64,000 nt of DNA, from the NCBI GenBank assembly GCA_021613335.1, contig JAJTWR010000044.1, forward strand, positions 847,501-911,500. Reading direction: 5' to 3'. Below the pieces are notes generated by a model, which saw only the letters and a program-made list of their open reading frames with translations, did no database searches and was not told the DNA's origin. Below, in pieces: positions 42,764 through 54,820 of the stretch. Source of the stretch: Whitmania pigra (taxonomy: Eukaryota; Annelida; Clitellata; Hirudinida; Haemopidae). Numbering within the stretch: position 1 is the stretch's first letter; the number at the start of each line of letters is the position of its first letter. A program made the translations under genes and the position numbers.

Positions 42764-44601
42764 ATGGCTACTGCGTATCATTCTTCTTGTAATTGGTGTC
42801 ACCAATGGACATATGGTCCAATAGTACTGTATTGTGGTCATAATTTATGTCAGAATTGTCTGGATTATTCAACATTTTCGAAAAATTCATCAAAATGTCC
42901 AGTGTGTCAGATGGATTTTCAAATGGCACAAGGCGGATTGAATAATTTGACAATAAATGAGAGGGCTGAAAGTGGTTTGCGAATTAGTATCATTTGTGAC
43001 GGATGCAAGAATAATGAGGCCACGACTTTTTGCTCTGACTGTTCTTATAATTACTGTTCATCTTGTTTGGCGTTTCATGGAAAAATTCCAATTTCGAGAG
43101 ATCATCGTCTACAGCCAATTTCACAAAATGTTGCTTCAAATGATAAAACATATTCTACTTGCTTAGAACATTCTGAGTTGATGAATACGTTCTGTCAAGA
43201 TTGCAACGTCTTCGCATGCAGTTATTGTTTGATATCGAAACATACAAGTCATACGTTACAGCACATGTCCGACTACATTGTTTCTACGAAGGTCAGCATT
43301 GAAGAAGCTTTGAAAATGAAAGAAAAAAGTCTGAAAGTTATTTTATCAAATTATGCATGTTCCGAGGCTTTGATATATGAGAATAAATCGAAAGCCTTGA
43401 ACTTGAAGAAAGAAATCAAACAAAGAGGCGAAGATGTCAAGAAACATATTGATTCAATTGTTGCCGAAATAATTAATAAAGTCGACGAAGAATTTATTCG
43501 ATATAAAGAAGGAGCAGATGATGTTTTGATGAAACTTGAACAGATGCAAACAATTCTAAAGACGGACATTGAAGCTCTAACCATAAAATTAAACGATTTG
43601 AGATAAACATTTGCCAGAAGCACCTCCTCAAATGATGACCGTCAGTGAAATTCCAAAATATTCGGAAAAGTTTGATATGTTTTTTTATTTCGATGATAAA
43701 GAATTGGCAAATACTAAGAAATTATTTGGTACCATTTGGAAAAGTATGATTAATCTTTTTAATTTGTTAATTATTAAATAATTAAAATATGGCATTAAAT
43801 TTATCATCAAATCTAGCACCAAAGATTAATCTGGTTAGACAAGACTCAATCAACAGCACCATCAATTCATTTACTACAAAACGAGGTGCTATTATTTCTT
43901 GCTACTGCGCCAACAATCGCTTGACAGTCTATAGAAATAATGGATTTTCTAATGAGAAACTCGAAGTTAATTACAATTTCGATTTCATCAAATTTAATAA
44001 TTTGTTAGCAGTTGACGACATATTATATTTGGCTTACACTTGTGACAATAACCTGTACAACATTGCCAAAGTTTCCAACGAAACTTATAGAACAATTCAA
44101 ATATACAAGCACCGGATTTCATATGATGGACAATTAGTAAGGATGTCAAAATCATTAGATGGAAATATTCTTTTTATTTTAAGTAGGAAAATAGTGCATT
44201 TGTCAACCAATGGTGAAGAAGTGAAAGCTTATAATTTGAAATTTGATATTTTTGATGCATTGGAACTCGATAAGAAAAGTTACGTTGTTAGTCTTTTAAG
44301 TGAAATATGTACAATCAATTGTGAGGGAAGTAGACTTTTATCATATTCTTGTTACAATAACAATCCTCCACTTTCATTTGATATTCGAGCACTTAGTGTG
44401 GCAAAGGATAATCGTGGAAATATTTACGTCAATGATCACTGGAAAAAAGAAATCTTAGTTTTGGATCAATGCCTTAAATTGAGATCGTCTATTACTGTTG
44501 ATAAAAGTCTACTTGACATTGTTTATGATGAAGAAAAGGATAAATTGATAGCTCTAGGTAATTTGAATAAAGATTATTTTGTCTTGACTTATGAACTGTA
44601 A
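42764..44601 (+). pseudogene. RING/B-box/NHL-like gene, unit 2 copy with frameshift
   Basis: This copy is nearly identical to 34501-36340. A 2-bp deletion at about 43603 (AGATATAAACA in unit 1, AGATAAACA here) creates a stop straight after LNDLR, at codon 280. The open frame therefore ends after the coiled coil, and the C-terminal domain (exon 2, to 44601) is out of reach. A few substitutions also change residues (Ile to Met, Arg to Gly, Asp to Gly). A RING/B-box/coiled-coil protein without its C-terminal domain could still be made. Confidence 0.8.
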
Positions 44602-45134
44602 TTAATTAACTTTTTGCTTAATCTGATCGAGTGATAAAATGTTTTTTCTTAATTGCAAACGTATAATAAAAGAATTATTTTTCATTTACTATGTTAATAA
44701 TAATTTCGTGATATAATAGTGTGTTTAAATAATAGTGAAAATGAAGCTTTTACCATATGTTTCATGAACACTAGATTAACAAATAAAATTAATCTACGTT
44801 TTTATAATCAACCATTACATTTTTTAACACTTTTGCAATCTGTACTTTTTCATTGTCACATTCCATATCATTTCGCATGTTTAGCTTAAATCATTATTAA
44901 CAGAGATGAAACGAAAGATATCACTTTCGTTAAAAATTATTTTATGTTAGCAAGAATTAATGCGTCAATAATTGAACAATTTTGTGACACTTTTTGTCAG
45001 CTAACCTTGTATAATTTAAACTGCCAGTGTCGTGTTGCCCACACTTAAATTTAGCTACTTTTGTTTGAGTTAGAAAATTGCCTACCTGCTAGCGCATGAA
45101 AGTATACAATGGAATTGAACGCGTGTTTTGTCAA

Positions 45135-45404
<270 letters not shown>

Positions 45405-46451
45405 CAAGCGAAAGAATATCTAACTACAACTAACTCATATTGCATATTATACACGAGGAGAAATATTAAAGATTCGTAAAGAGTCATTACAATCAATTCT
45501 TGACAAAGATGCTCCACATTTAAAGATCCAAGGTCCACAAGAAATACTATGTGGAAGGCCACAAAGATATGACAAAAAGAATGCTTAGTCTTGCTTTAAA
45601 CTAACATTGACTTACTAAAACTATAAAAATAAATGGCTTTTGCTTTTTTTAAAATCGGATTTTAAAATAACATTGTTTGAAATAAAACATCGAAATGTCA
45701 TGTTGTTGTTTGCTTTATCGTATTAATTACAATACTCTTTAATGCGCTTTATTACCATCAAATTTTGTTTACACCGCTTAGGCTCATATTATGGAAGTTA
45801 TTTCGATCTAATCTTGTCTCTGTTTAATAAACTTGGTCTTCAGTATAGCGTTCGACAATCAACTGAATGTAATTCCATATCGTCTTAATAAACTATTTCT
45901 GGACTTTCAAATGACTAACCAACCTATCATTCAAAAACCGAATTAATTAAAATTTCTAATACAATTCCAAAAAAAAAATATTTTGGAATCGGGTGACGGA
46001 GTTGATTCAGTTTGCTTGTAATAGATAGTCTATATAACGTAGGTTAATGTCCTTTACCTTAGCTAACTTTGAATTTTTGATTCCATGACCTTTAGTCAGA
46101 GATGACGTAAAACCGTGAACTCATGTTAAAGATGGCGTGCTTTAAGCAAAGTAAATCATAAATCATGAAGTTACATACATTATTTAATATAACGCAAAAT
46201 TTATTTTTTCCAGTTTAAATTACAAGAATAAAATAAAGCCAAATCTAGATGGTAGATGTAAATTTCCATCAATTAGATCAACGAAACATATAATAGTGAT
46301 TTATTTAATTTTTTAAAGTTTAATTTGCTTAAAATAACCGTTCCTCATTATTTCAAAAATTATTTTTATTAAATTTACCTGCACGTGAAGAAATTCCAAA
46401 AAGTAAACAGCCTTGACTTTTACCTGTTGCAATATGTAGGCTACTTCGATT

Positions 46452-46642
46452 GAAATATGTATAATGTGAAATCAATAAATGATCCAAGGATATTGACTTG
46501 TGGTCACAGTTTCTGTTTGAAATGTTTGGAATCTTCGAATACATCGAAAGAATCATCCAAGTGTCCGAATTGTCTGATTAAATTCATAGTGCTTCGAGAA
46601 GGACTGAAATATTTGAAGAACAATCTTAAGCATGAAAGATAA
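46452..46642 (+). pseudogene. RING-only fragment, unit 2
   Basis: This is the copy of the fragment at 38463-38653, with the same frame break between the first Cys pair and the rest. Sharing the defect shows that it predates the tandem duplication. Confidence 0.75.
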
Positions 46643-46759
46643 AGCCAGGGACGCGACCAATTTACCTTTCGAAGATCATCTTAATGATGATTGATTTTTA
46701 AGCGCCTTGACAAAAAAGCCCTAAAAGAGGCTAGAACAGAGGCAGTTATTACCTTCGTG

Positions 46760-47223
46760 ACTCTCATCAGCTCACCTCGTTGGTCTCCAACCTCGCTTGG
46801 TTTTGACTCTTTCCGCGTTTCCGCTTGGCCGCATCGGCTCTTGTCTCGATGCTTGCTCCGGACTGTATCTCATGCTTGTTAATAAACCTCTAAAAATTAC
46901 GAGTGTTATTTTTATGTTGTACTGCCGCAACAATTGGTGATCCCGACATGATTATCAGCATGGAAGATCTCATCAACATCACTCTTCTTCAGAACATCAG
47001 CGACCGTCTGATCGGGCTAGAGACAACACAAGCAGAGGACAGGCTAGAGACCACCCGAAGAAAGCACAGGCTACACACCACCCGAGGAGAACACAGGCAA
47101 CACTGCTCACTCAGCAGGAACAGTTCTCGACCCAGGTACAACACATCCGGAGTACCAAGAAACGGATCGAGAGAAGGACCAACGCCACCAACACCCCTGT
47201 TCCTTCCAGCAAACATCGATTAG
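46760..47223 (+). mobile_element. Gypsy-type LTR retrotransposon remnant, unit 2
   Basis: This is the duplicate of 38771-39234: the LTR 3' part ends at 46932, the tRNA-Trp-like primer site is at 46935-46950, and a short broken gag start follows. It contains no further information beyond the unit 1 copy. Confidence 0.75.
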
Positions 47224-48094
47224 CTCCAACCCGCCGATCGGGTTCATCAATGTGGTTTAATCCCAGCTTGTCGACGCTTTGCTTAATTACCAAACAAAAG
47301 CAACACGTAATAATTATAATTAGTCTACTTTACAAATGATACAATTAAATTAGCGGATATATTAATAAGCTTTTATAATATCTAGAGTTGTCAGTACTTT
47401 CGAGTGCAGCTTTTCACGAGTTATAAAACAAGCAGTTGTGTTATTGTTATCTAATTTTAAATTCTTTAGTCTAGCATCAGAGATGAAACCTTATCACCAG
47501 AAAATTTTGGCCGCGCATACTAATTCTGCGCCTGTCAAAGTTAATGCTCGACTCTCTTGTCGAAAGCTCCATAAGGAATAAGTTAAGAGAACGTTATCTT
47601 GCATTTTGTTGAAAGTCAAAGAAGCCTTTATAAAAAAAGAAAACACTTATGACTGCATTAAACAGTCATCTTTAAGCAGTGTTCATAACATTACTATTGT
47701 CACTACTGTAATATTGTAATGTTTTGTTTATTATCCTAACTTTCTGTGTTATTACTTCATGAGCTCAGGCACGTCGATTTTTTAATAAAAGCAATATTAA
47801 ATTAGAGGGAGTCGTATCTTAGTTTACACCTCTTCACAGTTCCAATTGTCCAATGTTGTGAATATATTAATGTGTTTGCCAAATTTAAGTTAGAAACTAA
47901 AAACGAAAATGGTTTATTGAGTAGCAAAAAATAAGCTGGAAACATGACTGCTTGGTCAAATTAACAAATGGCACAGCTGTAATTGACCATCAATCACTTT
48001 GTATTCATGATTTGACCATTTCAACTTTTTGAACTGAAATGCAAAATGAAATCAAGATGAGCACATTTTTAGTCAAGTAATTCAGAATATTATT

Positions 48095-49080
48095 TCATGT
48101 AATAACACCTTTCTCAATGCTTCCAATAGCCTTTTTTAAATAAGAGGACTGTTCTTTGAGGTCGCAAACCAAAGACAAGTTGAAATCACTTAAGTATTTT
48201 GGAATGTTTTTGCTGCTGCACGGCATAATTTGAGATGTTTCAGCCAAATTCTCATAGTTCAGCTGTTTACATTGACTCTTCAAATCTTCAATGTGTGCAT
48301 TTAAATTTCTTTCCATGTTTTTCAAATCCTCTGTCACAGCATCAGCATCTTTTTTTTGCTGTCTCAGTTCTTCGTCGAGTGTTCTTTTAAATCGGCCACA
48401 ATGGAGTCAATGGCCTTCTTTATAATGTCACCTCGTTCATGGATTTCTTTCTTCAGAAGAGATGCTTTGATTTCATTGGCAGACATCATGAATCCAGAAT
48501 TTTTATAGCTTGAAACAACACTTTTAAGAATGTCTTCATTTGTTTGTATGTTCTTGCAGAACTTGTCTTTAACCTCTTCAAAGTAATCTGTAATGTGCTT
48601 CATTTTATGGGCATTGTGTCTCAAAGTTAGACATCGAGCACATACAAGGACCTTGCAATCTTCACAGTACAATGTCATCATCTCTGAATGTTCACAGCAC
48701 GTCGGATATTTCTTGACATTAGTTTCATCATTTGTTGATGACTGTCGAGATGTGTGTGATGCTAGCATTTTTCCTTTATGTTCTAAAAAAGTCAGACGAT
48801 AATTGAATGAACAATGAATACAAAATGCATTGGAAGCTTCACAGTCACAGTTGCTACATTTTCTCTCAATACTCTTTTTTGCAAGATTAACAATTTCAGA
48901 GTTATCCAAATTATTCTTTGGCATATCATAATCAAGGTGACAGGTAGGGCACTTTGAGTGCTCCTTTGCAGATGAAGATTCCAAGCATTTGTGACAAAAG
49001 CTATGGAAACATGTTAACATCAAAGGGTCTTTCAGGGAATTGTTGCATAATTTGCAGATTTCAGGCAAATTAGTTCCCAT
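48095..49080 (-). pseudogene. RING/B-box/coiled-coil gene, unit 2 copy with frameshift
   Basis: This is the copy of 40106-41086. The frame opens at 49080, but a 1-bp deletion at about 48379 (CGAGGTGTT in unit 1, CGAGTGTT here) changes KEHLDEE to KEHSTKN and a stop, at residue 238. The last ~80 codons remain readable in the other frame (48095-48337). A 6-bp in-frame insertion near 48845 adds two residues to the first Cys cluster (NCDCEASN instead of NCETSN). The RING and B-box 2 are intact. Confidence 0.8.
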
Positions 49081-50000
49081 AATTTTTTAGTAGAATCTTA
49101 AAAAAAGCTTTGTTACCTGTAGGATAAATAAGAAATTCCACGATATCACTAATACTATTAAATTCTAGGCCTCTTAAGTGACAGATATTCAGTTCGACAA
49201 AGTTTCTCAAGAAAATTGCAGAGTTTGTCAAAATGTGAAAAACTGTAGTAATTTTAAGCATTAAATTCTAAACTTTGTCAAATTTACTTATGCTAGTTTA
49301 AGATTGCGAAACTCCTATCAAAACTCAAACTTGCCTCCTCCGTTGGTAAACAATTGACAAAAAGCCAAAAATTGGTCGAGCGGGTTCTAAGACATTGCAT
49401 ACATTTAAGACCTATAACAGAAAAATTGTAAATATAATTTGCGTTGCTTTTATAATATTTTATTCTAATATTCCAAATTTTTATATTTTTCAATAAAACT
49501 TTTTTATACAATTCTCCATATTCATGATTTACAAGTTGTAATTTTAATTTTACGATAATAATTGCACATCTTATGTTCTGGTTGTATTATTGATAGTACT
49601 TTGATACAGCACATGGCCAGGGCTGCCGAGAGTGTGGGCAAATGCCAAGGCTGCGGTTTTTTGCAGCAGTGACTGATCTCATCATTTATTCATGAGATGA
49701 TTATCCAGGTCAAGAGGTCTTGGCTTTAACGAAATAGAAAATAACTTTTATCAAGCAACCAAATTATTTTATTTGCAAAATTAAAAATATAAATAATGAG
49801 AAATTATCAATATTTAAAAACTCTTGTAACGCACTTCACCAGCCTAAAAATAGCTATTTTGTCAATAGCCCGGAACCGAGTATTCAGAAAACAAGTTAAA
49901 GTTTACTATTACTAAATAATTGACCTAACCCAAACCCTAAACTTACTCCTAACTTCTAACCAGCTCTCAATTCAAGATAAAGTAATTCAATTCAACTATT

Positions 50001-50050
50001 TATTTATTTATTTGATTAAAGTCCGTTGCATAACTAGGATGATTTGGACT
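50001..50050 (-). repeat. LINE 3'-terminal hairpin and tail (reference copy)
   Basis: On the element's sense strand the end reads AAGTCC, a 21-base loop, GGACTT, then TAATC and (AAATA)-type repeats up to the target duplication. The six-base arms pair perfectly. In non-LTR elements with a stringent RT, a 3' stem-loop like this is the site the enzyme recognises. Solo copies of this part are scattered through the window at 23311, 31848, 54545, 54613 and 60609. Confidence 0.85.
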
Positions 50051-50137
50051 TGTTAGTTAGTGTTAGTTATTAAAAATTAATAATAGGGATAATAATAATA
50101 AATAATAATAAGTTAAATAAAGTTTAAATAAAAATCA

Positions 50138-52732
50138 CTAAAGTAATTGACTCCGATTTTTGCAAATCCATCTGTAGATGATATCCACACTCGCTGGATT
50201 GCTAAGCAAGGAACTCATATCAGATAGACTTGTATTGAGTCTGATTTCTCTCCTCAGGGCAGATTGGGTCGGACATTCCATGAGGAAACGCTGCACATTT
50301 TCATCTTCCTGAGGGCACGTCTTGCACTTTCCGTCTGGATGATGTTTTAAGAAGAACAGGTGTTGGTTCAGAGCACATTTTCCAACTCGGAGTCTGGAAA
50401 TAAGGACCTCCCTTTTCCTTGAGGCACATTGGAACTTGCTCTTAGTCGACACAAGTTTCTCTATGGTCTTGTAATGCTGGCTTCGCGGGTCTTCGTCCCA
50501 TCTGGCTTGCCACTGTTGGATGATGTTGCGGGCCACGGACCTTTTGACATCCTTGACAGACGCTGGGATCCAGCGGTCTATCTGATCCCTTGCAGTGGCG
50601 GCTTTTGCCAGAGCATCGGCCTTCTCATTGCCAGGGATTCCAACGTGAGCAGGAACCCAGACGAGCGTGACCTTTCTGCCGCTCTCCTGGATATCTGAAA
50701 TTAGAAACTGGGTTTTCTTAATGTCAGGAGCATCATTATTGCAATCCTTTAGTGCCTCTAAAGCACTAAGCGAATCGCTCAGAACAACTATATCGAAGGT
50801 CTCCCCCTGATAGGAGTCCTTCACGTGAATCAAACAGTCCTCAATGGCTGCTAGTTCGACAGAACTAATGCAGCTGTGACTTGATGTCCTGAGGCTTAAG
50901 TTCACGTTTTTCTTCGGGATGTGGATCCCTATTCCTGCCTTGTTGTCCGTCGTCTTCGAGGCATCCGTATAACAAAGGAGACTTCCCTGGAGATCCCATA
51001 TCTCCTCCATTGCTACCAGCTTCCTCAGAGGGTCGTCGGATGCGAAGGAGAGATTCGAGGTGTCAATCACCGGTTTCCTCAGTCTCCAAGGAGAAATTGT
51101 GGGAGTTTCCTCTTCGATATCTCCTAGGATGTCTGCCGGAAGGAGGGACTCGACTTTCTCGTACGGGGTTGTCTCCCCTCGTTTCTTCATCTTGAAGTGG
51201 AGCCTAGCTTGAGACTTGGACTTTTTGCCGTCTGAAATGAAATATTTAGATTTAACTGATTCATTTTTAATTGCAATAGACCTGAGGGCGTGGTTTGCCA
51301 TGAGCTTCTTACGACGTAGGTCGAGGGGAAGCTTACCGCATTCCACCAGTAGAGACGAGGCACTTGTTCCCCTCATGCCACCGCAGCAGATCTTCAGCGC
51401 TTGGTACTGAAGCCTGTCGTAGGTGTCCCTGATCTGTTTGCATCCCAGATCTACCACCTCGCAGCCATAGTCGAGGACGGAGCGTATAGTGGCTCTGTAG
51501 ACTTGTAGCAAAGTGGATTTGCTAGCACCCCATGAGCTTCCCGAGATAGCTCTCATTGCATTGAGTCTTTTCAAGCAACGTGTCTTGACAGCCTCTGCGT
51601 GAGCAGACCAACTTAGTTTTGAGTCTAGGACGATTCCTAAGAAGGTGGCCGTTGGAGACAGGGGGATTTCTTCCTTTTCGATACGAAGTCTGATGTTGGC
51701 CTCACTCTTCTTGACCCAGCTGCTTGTAAATAAAACTGCTTGTGATTTAGACGCAGATATCTTAAAACCATTAGCAGATAAAAACTTAGCCGTAGTGTTA
51801 AGCTGCTTTTGCATGCGTGTTGTCATTGCTTTTGAGGACGTCCCGGTCGTCCATAGAGCAATGTCATCGGCATACATGGACAGCTCGACTCCTTTCTGTG
51901 GGTTTGGAATTGCATTCATCATGATGATGAATAAAAGAGGACTGAGGACGCTGCCTTGTGGAGTGCCGTTTTCTAGTACGACTAGTTCGGAGAGAGCTGA
52001 TCCAATCCTCACTTGAATACATCTATTCTGGAGGAAGTTGTGGATCCATTCCAGTGGTTTGCCCCTGACACCCATCTCAGAAAGTTGTCCTATGATCCCC
52101 TCTCTCCAAACCATGTCGAAAGCTTTTTCCAGGTCTAGGAAGGCTCCAAGAGTCATCTGCTTCTTGGATGAGGATGAGGCAATATCTTGCGTTAGTCTGA
52201 CTATGTGGTCCACACAGCCTCGGCCTTTTCTGAAACCAGCTTGGTACTGGTTCAACAGGTTTTTGCTCTCTAGGAACCATCTGAGTCTCATGGCAATCAC
52301 CCGCTCCAGAAGTTTGCAAAGAGTGGACGTCAGCGAGATGGGACGGTAAGAGGAAGGCAACTCGGGGGGCTTCACTTTCTTTGGGATTGGGACGACTATA
52401 GCTCTCTTCCATGAACCAGGGACCATTCCGGATAACCAGAATTGGTTGAAGAGAGCTACGATCCCTTTGAGACTTGCGGTTGGGAGCCTTCTTAGCATCT
52501 CGTAGTGGATGCCATCAGGTCCCGGAGATGAATTCCCACATTTCCTTAGTGCATCAATAACTTCGGAGATGTTGATGGGATCCGAGAGGGGCGAGTCCTT
52601 TGGGGCAAAAAGTTCAGGGGTCAAGCGCCATTTAGTCTTGGTTTGTGCGAAAAGCGGGGAAAGATTCGCATTGCTGCTGGCTAATGCAAAAGATCGGGCT
52701 AGCATTTCTGCCTTTTCTGAGTTTCCTATGGG
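50138..52732 (-). CDS. Reverse transcriptase - RNase H of the LINE, N-terminus missing
   Basis: This is one open frame of about 864 codons without any stop, so the insertion is young. It starts in mid-protein (PIGNSEKAE just before the first Met at 52705). RT motifs in order are GPDGIHYEMLRRL, SSYRPISLTSTLCKLLERV, FLDLEKAFDMVW, GTPQGSVLSPLLF and the catalytic MYADDIALW. The RNase H domain follows: CYTDASKTTDNKAGIGIH, then SVELAAIEDCL, LSDSLSALEAL and WVPAHVGIPGNEKADALAKA, with all four acidic residues. A C-terminal Cys/His cluster follows (CKTCPQEDENVQRFLMECP). An RNase H after the RT points to the I or a related clade. The endonuclease is lost, so this copy cannot move on its own. Confidence 0.93.
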   Translation of the reverse strand, partial: PIGNSEKAEMLARSFALASSNANLSPLFAQTKTKWRLTPELFAPKDSPLSDPINISEVIDALRKCGNSSPGPDGIHYEMLRRLPTASLKGIVALFNQFWLSGMVPGSWKRAIVVPIPKKVKPPELPSSYRPISLTSTLCKLLERVIAMRLRWFLESKNLLNQYQAGFRKGRGCVDHIVRLTQDIASSSSKKQMTLGAFLDLEKAFDMVWREGIIGQLSEMGVRGKPLEWIHNFLQNRCIQVRIGSALSELVVLENGTPQGSVLSPLLFIIMMNAIPNPQKGVELSMYADDIALWTTGTSSKAMTTRMQKQLNTTAKFLSANGFKISASKSQAVLFTSSWVKKSEANIRLRIEKEEIPLSPTATFLGIVLDSKLSWSAHAEAVKTRCLKRLNAMRAISGSSWGASKSTLLQVYRATIRSVLDYGCEVVDLGCKQIRDTYDRLQYQALKICCGGMRGTSASSLLVECGKLPLDLRRKKLMANHALRSIAIKNESVKSKYFISDGKKSKSQARLHFKMKKRGETTPYEKVESLLPADILGDIEEETPTISPWRLRKPVIDTSNLSFASDDPLRKLVAMEEIWDLQGSLLCYTDASKTTDNKAGIGIHIPKKNVNLSLRTSSHSCISSVELAAIEDCLIHVKDSYQGETFDIVVLSDSLSALEALKDCNNDAPDIKKTQFLISDIQESGRKVTLVWVPAHVGIPGNEKADALAKAATARDQIDRWIPASVKDVKRSVARNIIQQWQARWDEDPRSQHYKTIEKLVSTKSKFQCASRKREVLISRLRVGKCALNQHLFFLKHHPDGKCKTCPQEDENVQRFLMECPTQSALRREIRLNTSLSDMSSLLSNPASVDIIYRWICKNRSQLL

Positions 52733-52750
52733 ATCAATTCAACTAAGCTA

Positions 52751-53044
52751 GTGTTGACTTTTATGGCCGAACACAATAGCGAAAATGTTTTTACAGGTGA
52801 AGTTGGTCAAAACAAACTCTTGTTTGTGACGGTGAGCTTTTGCTTGTTAGCCAAACAAGCAATTGCCAGGAATGGATGTTGTTCCAAGTTCATTCCTGGC
52901 AAGATTTTGGTTGAGGATGGGACGCAAGGACGTTGTTGGCAGAGATATGACAACAATAAAAAAAATAATTATAATAACATCCAAGATTCAAATCGAATTT
53001 GGAAATTTGCATCAGTTTCCGACTCAGTAGGATTTTTGTATTAA
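52751..53044 (+). other. Unrecognised open frame, 97 codons
   Basis: An open frame starts just after the 5' end of the LINE (MAEHNSENVFTGEVGQ from about 52763) and ends SVGFLY. I recognise no family, and no splice signals tie it to other exons. It may be the remnant of a gene or repeat into which the LINE inserted. Confidence 0.25.
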
Positions 53045-53800
53045 AATAAAATGATGTTTGACTTATTTCATTATTGATCTAATCTTTATTCAATTTTGAT
53101 ATTTATGAAGATGTAATTTGTTATAGTTAAATAATAGTTATGAATTTCTGACATTGACTTAGTTGAACCTTTGAATTAAAATCAAGTTCTGATTGACTTG
53201 TTTCATTAATAATCTGATCTTTATTTAATTGGGAAAGAAATTAAGAAATGATAATAATTGACAATACAAGCTAGTTTTTACATGATCTTGTTTTTTTGGT
53301 CGGGCTATCTAGGCTCTCTTCACAAACCTCGCTGGCAACCCTGCCAGAGGCCTTGAAATTTTTGAGACTTGCCCAGGTTTCAACACATTATAATATTAAA
53401 TTCAGAAATTGTTTTTATAGCAGCTACTATATTTGCACAGTACTTGTGAATTCCTAACTGCTCATAATCTCTTTCGTCAACCATTTACAAATCACCTTTT
53501 CGAAGTGAATTTTGGCAATGCAACCTGGGCCTCACGCAGGAATGTTCCGGTCTAACTTGCATACCTATGATAACTTCAACGGTTTCATAAAAAATGAGTG
53601 ATTTAAAAAATATCCCACCTTTATTCAACATTCAACAAACAAGAAGGGTAGAGAACATCAAAATGGTAGCCATCATCAGTAATCCTCCTCCTCCTCATCA
53701 CCATCAAAGCAGTACCTAATCATAATGGAGAATTCATAGCTAAGAACTGGTTATGGCCCAGTGGAACGCTTTGTAACATTCATGGCAAACAAAGGTCATG

Positions 53801-54013
53801 GCATTCAACGCCTTGATGGAATTTCTGAAGATACATGACCTAGACCTGGGAAAGTGTCGAGGCAAAAGCTAAGACAATGCATCTGCAATGAGTTGCAAAT
53901 ACAATGGTCTACAAATCATGAGCATCGAGTCAGATGTACTGCGTGAATTAAACTTCAGTGACATCATCAGTGATTTTGCTACACGGAAATCTAGTAAAGA
54001 ACCTGGATTGTAA
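53801..54013 (+). pseudogene. hAT (ZMYM1/DUF4371-like) transposase fragment
   Basis: The frame reads AFNALMEFLKIHDLDLGKCRGKS, one stop, then DNASAMSCKYNGLQ (quoted in pieces: ALMEFLKIHDLDLGKCRGKS and DNASAMSCKYNGLQ). This corresponds to the well-known C-R-G-x-S-Y-D-N-A-x-x-M-S-G-x-Y-x-G-x-Q core of these transposases, with the Tyr codon turned into TAA. A second piece in another frame (VERFVTFMANKGH) lies at 53761-53800. The rest is lost. Confidence 0.75.
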
Positions 54014-54376
54014 CCATAGCTGTTATAACTTCATGTATTCTCAGATTTTAGTATTTATTTGGTGATATTATAATTTTATTTTTCATGGAAAATTAAATTA
54101 TTATAACTGTAAATAAATATGGCAAGTACAACTCGTGTTCGAAGTATTTATATATTAGGTTACTAGTATACGATGTTGTGGCGTGTGCAGTAAGGGGAAT
54201 TGGAAAGGGGGCCTCCATTTCAAGTGGACCCAGGGCCACACACCGCCTTAATCCGGAACTGCAAATAACCATAATAAATTGGAATTAGGTGTATTTTATT
54301 GATATTCGTGATCTGAATTAAATTAAATTAATTTGATATCCGTGATCTGAATTAAATAACATTTGCAGGTTAACAT

Positions 54377-54816
54377 TGTTGCGTGCGTAACTGCAACATA
54401 GAACTAACATAGATTTATTAACAAGCACGAAATAGAGTCCGGAGACAAGCCTCGAGAGCCCATCGAGACAAGAGCCGATGCGGAAACGAGGAATGAGTCA
54501 AAACCAAGCGAAGTAGGAGACGAACGAGGCGAGCTGATGAGAGTTTATTTATTTATTTATTTGATTATAGTCCGTTGCGTAACTCAGATGATTTGGACTA
54601 GCTGATGAGAGTTATTTATTTATTTATTTATTTGGTTATAGTCCGTTGCATAACTCAGATGATTTGGACTAGCTGATGGGAGTATCCTTCTGTTGCTTAA
54701 ATAGACTTTCGCTAGAACTTCAAACAAAGGAGTCCACTGCTGTGCGCTGAGTCACTGTCGCTGTCCTGCACGCCTGTAGCCTGGAGAAGTTGTGGTGCGA
54801 AGTTCAGTGTCCAACA
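54377..54816 (-). mobile_element. Solo LTR of a Gypsy-type element with nested insertions
   Basis: On the minus strand it runs TGTTGGACACTG...ACGCAACA, with TGTTG/CAACA ends, a TATTTAAG box and an AATAAA signal. It is flanked by ACAT on both sides (54373-54376 and 54817-54820), a 4-bp target duplication as in CsRn1-like elements. No internal region remains, so it probably formed by LTR-LTR recombination. Two LINE-tail insertions (54545-54599 and 54613-54670) sit inside it and account for about 140 bp of its 440 bp. Confidence 0.85.
54545..54670 (-). mobile_element. Two consecutive solo LINE-tail insertions at one target
   Basis: Copy A is 54545-54599 and copy B is 54613-54670. The 13-bp target AGCTGATGAGAGT occurs before A (54532-54544), between A and B (54600-54612) and, with one change, after B (54671-54683). 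Both copies have the hairpin arms AGTCC/GGACT and a long (TAAA)n tail. The layout shows either two hits on the same target or one hit followed by a local duplication. Confidence 0.88.
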
Positions 54817-54820
54817 ACAT

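Larger units (their letters stand above)
49999..52733 (-). mobile_element. 5'-truncated LINE (I/Jockey type) with 12-bp target duplication
   Basis: The element is bounded by a perfect direct repeat TCAATTCAACTA (49987-49998 and 52734-52745). On the minus strand it holds an RT-RNase H frame, a ~140-bp 3' UTR, a terminal hairpin (49999-50050) and a (TAAA)n tail. The 5' end is cut: neither ORF1 nor the apurinic endonuclease is present, and the open frame enters from the truncation point. Full-length relatives must lie elsewhere. Confidence 0.93.

Noticed and set aside
50429..52349. Plus-strand open frames opposite the LINE
   Set aside because: The minus-strand frame has all RT and RNase H motifs; the plus-strand frames are mirror artefacts of its coding bias.
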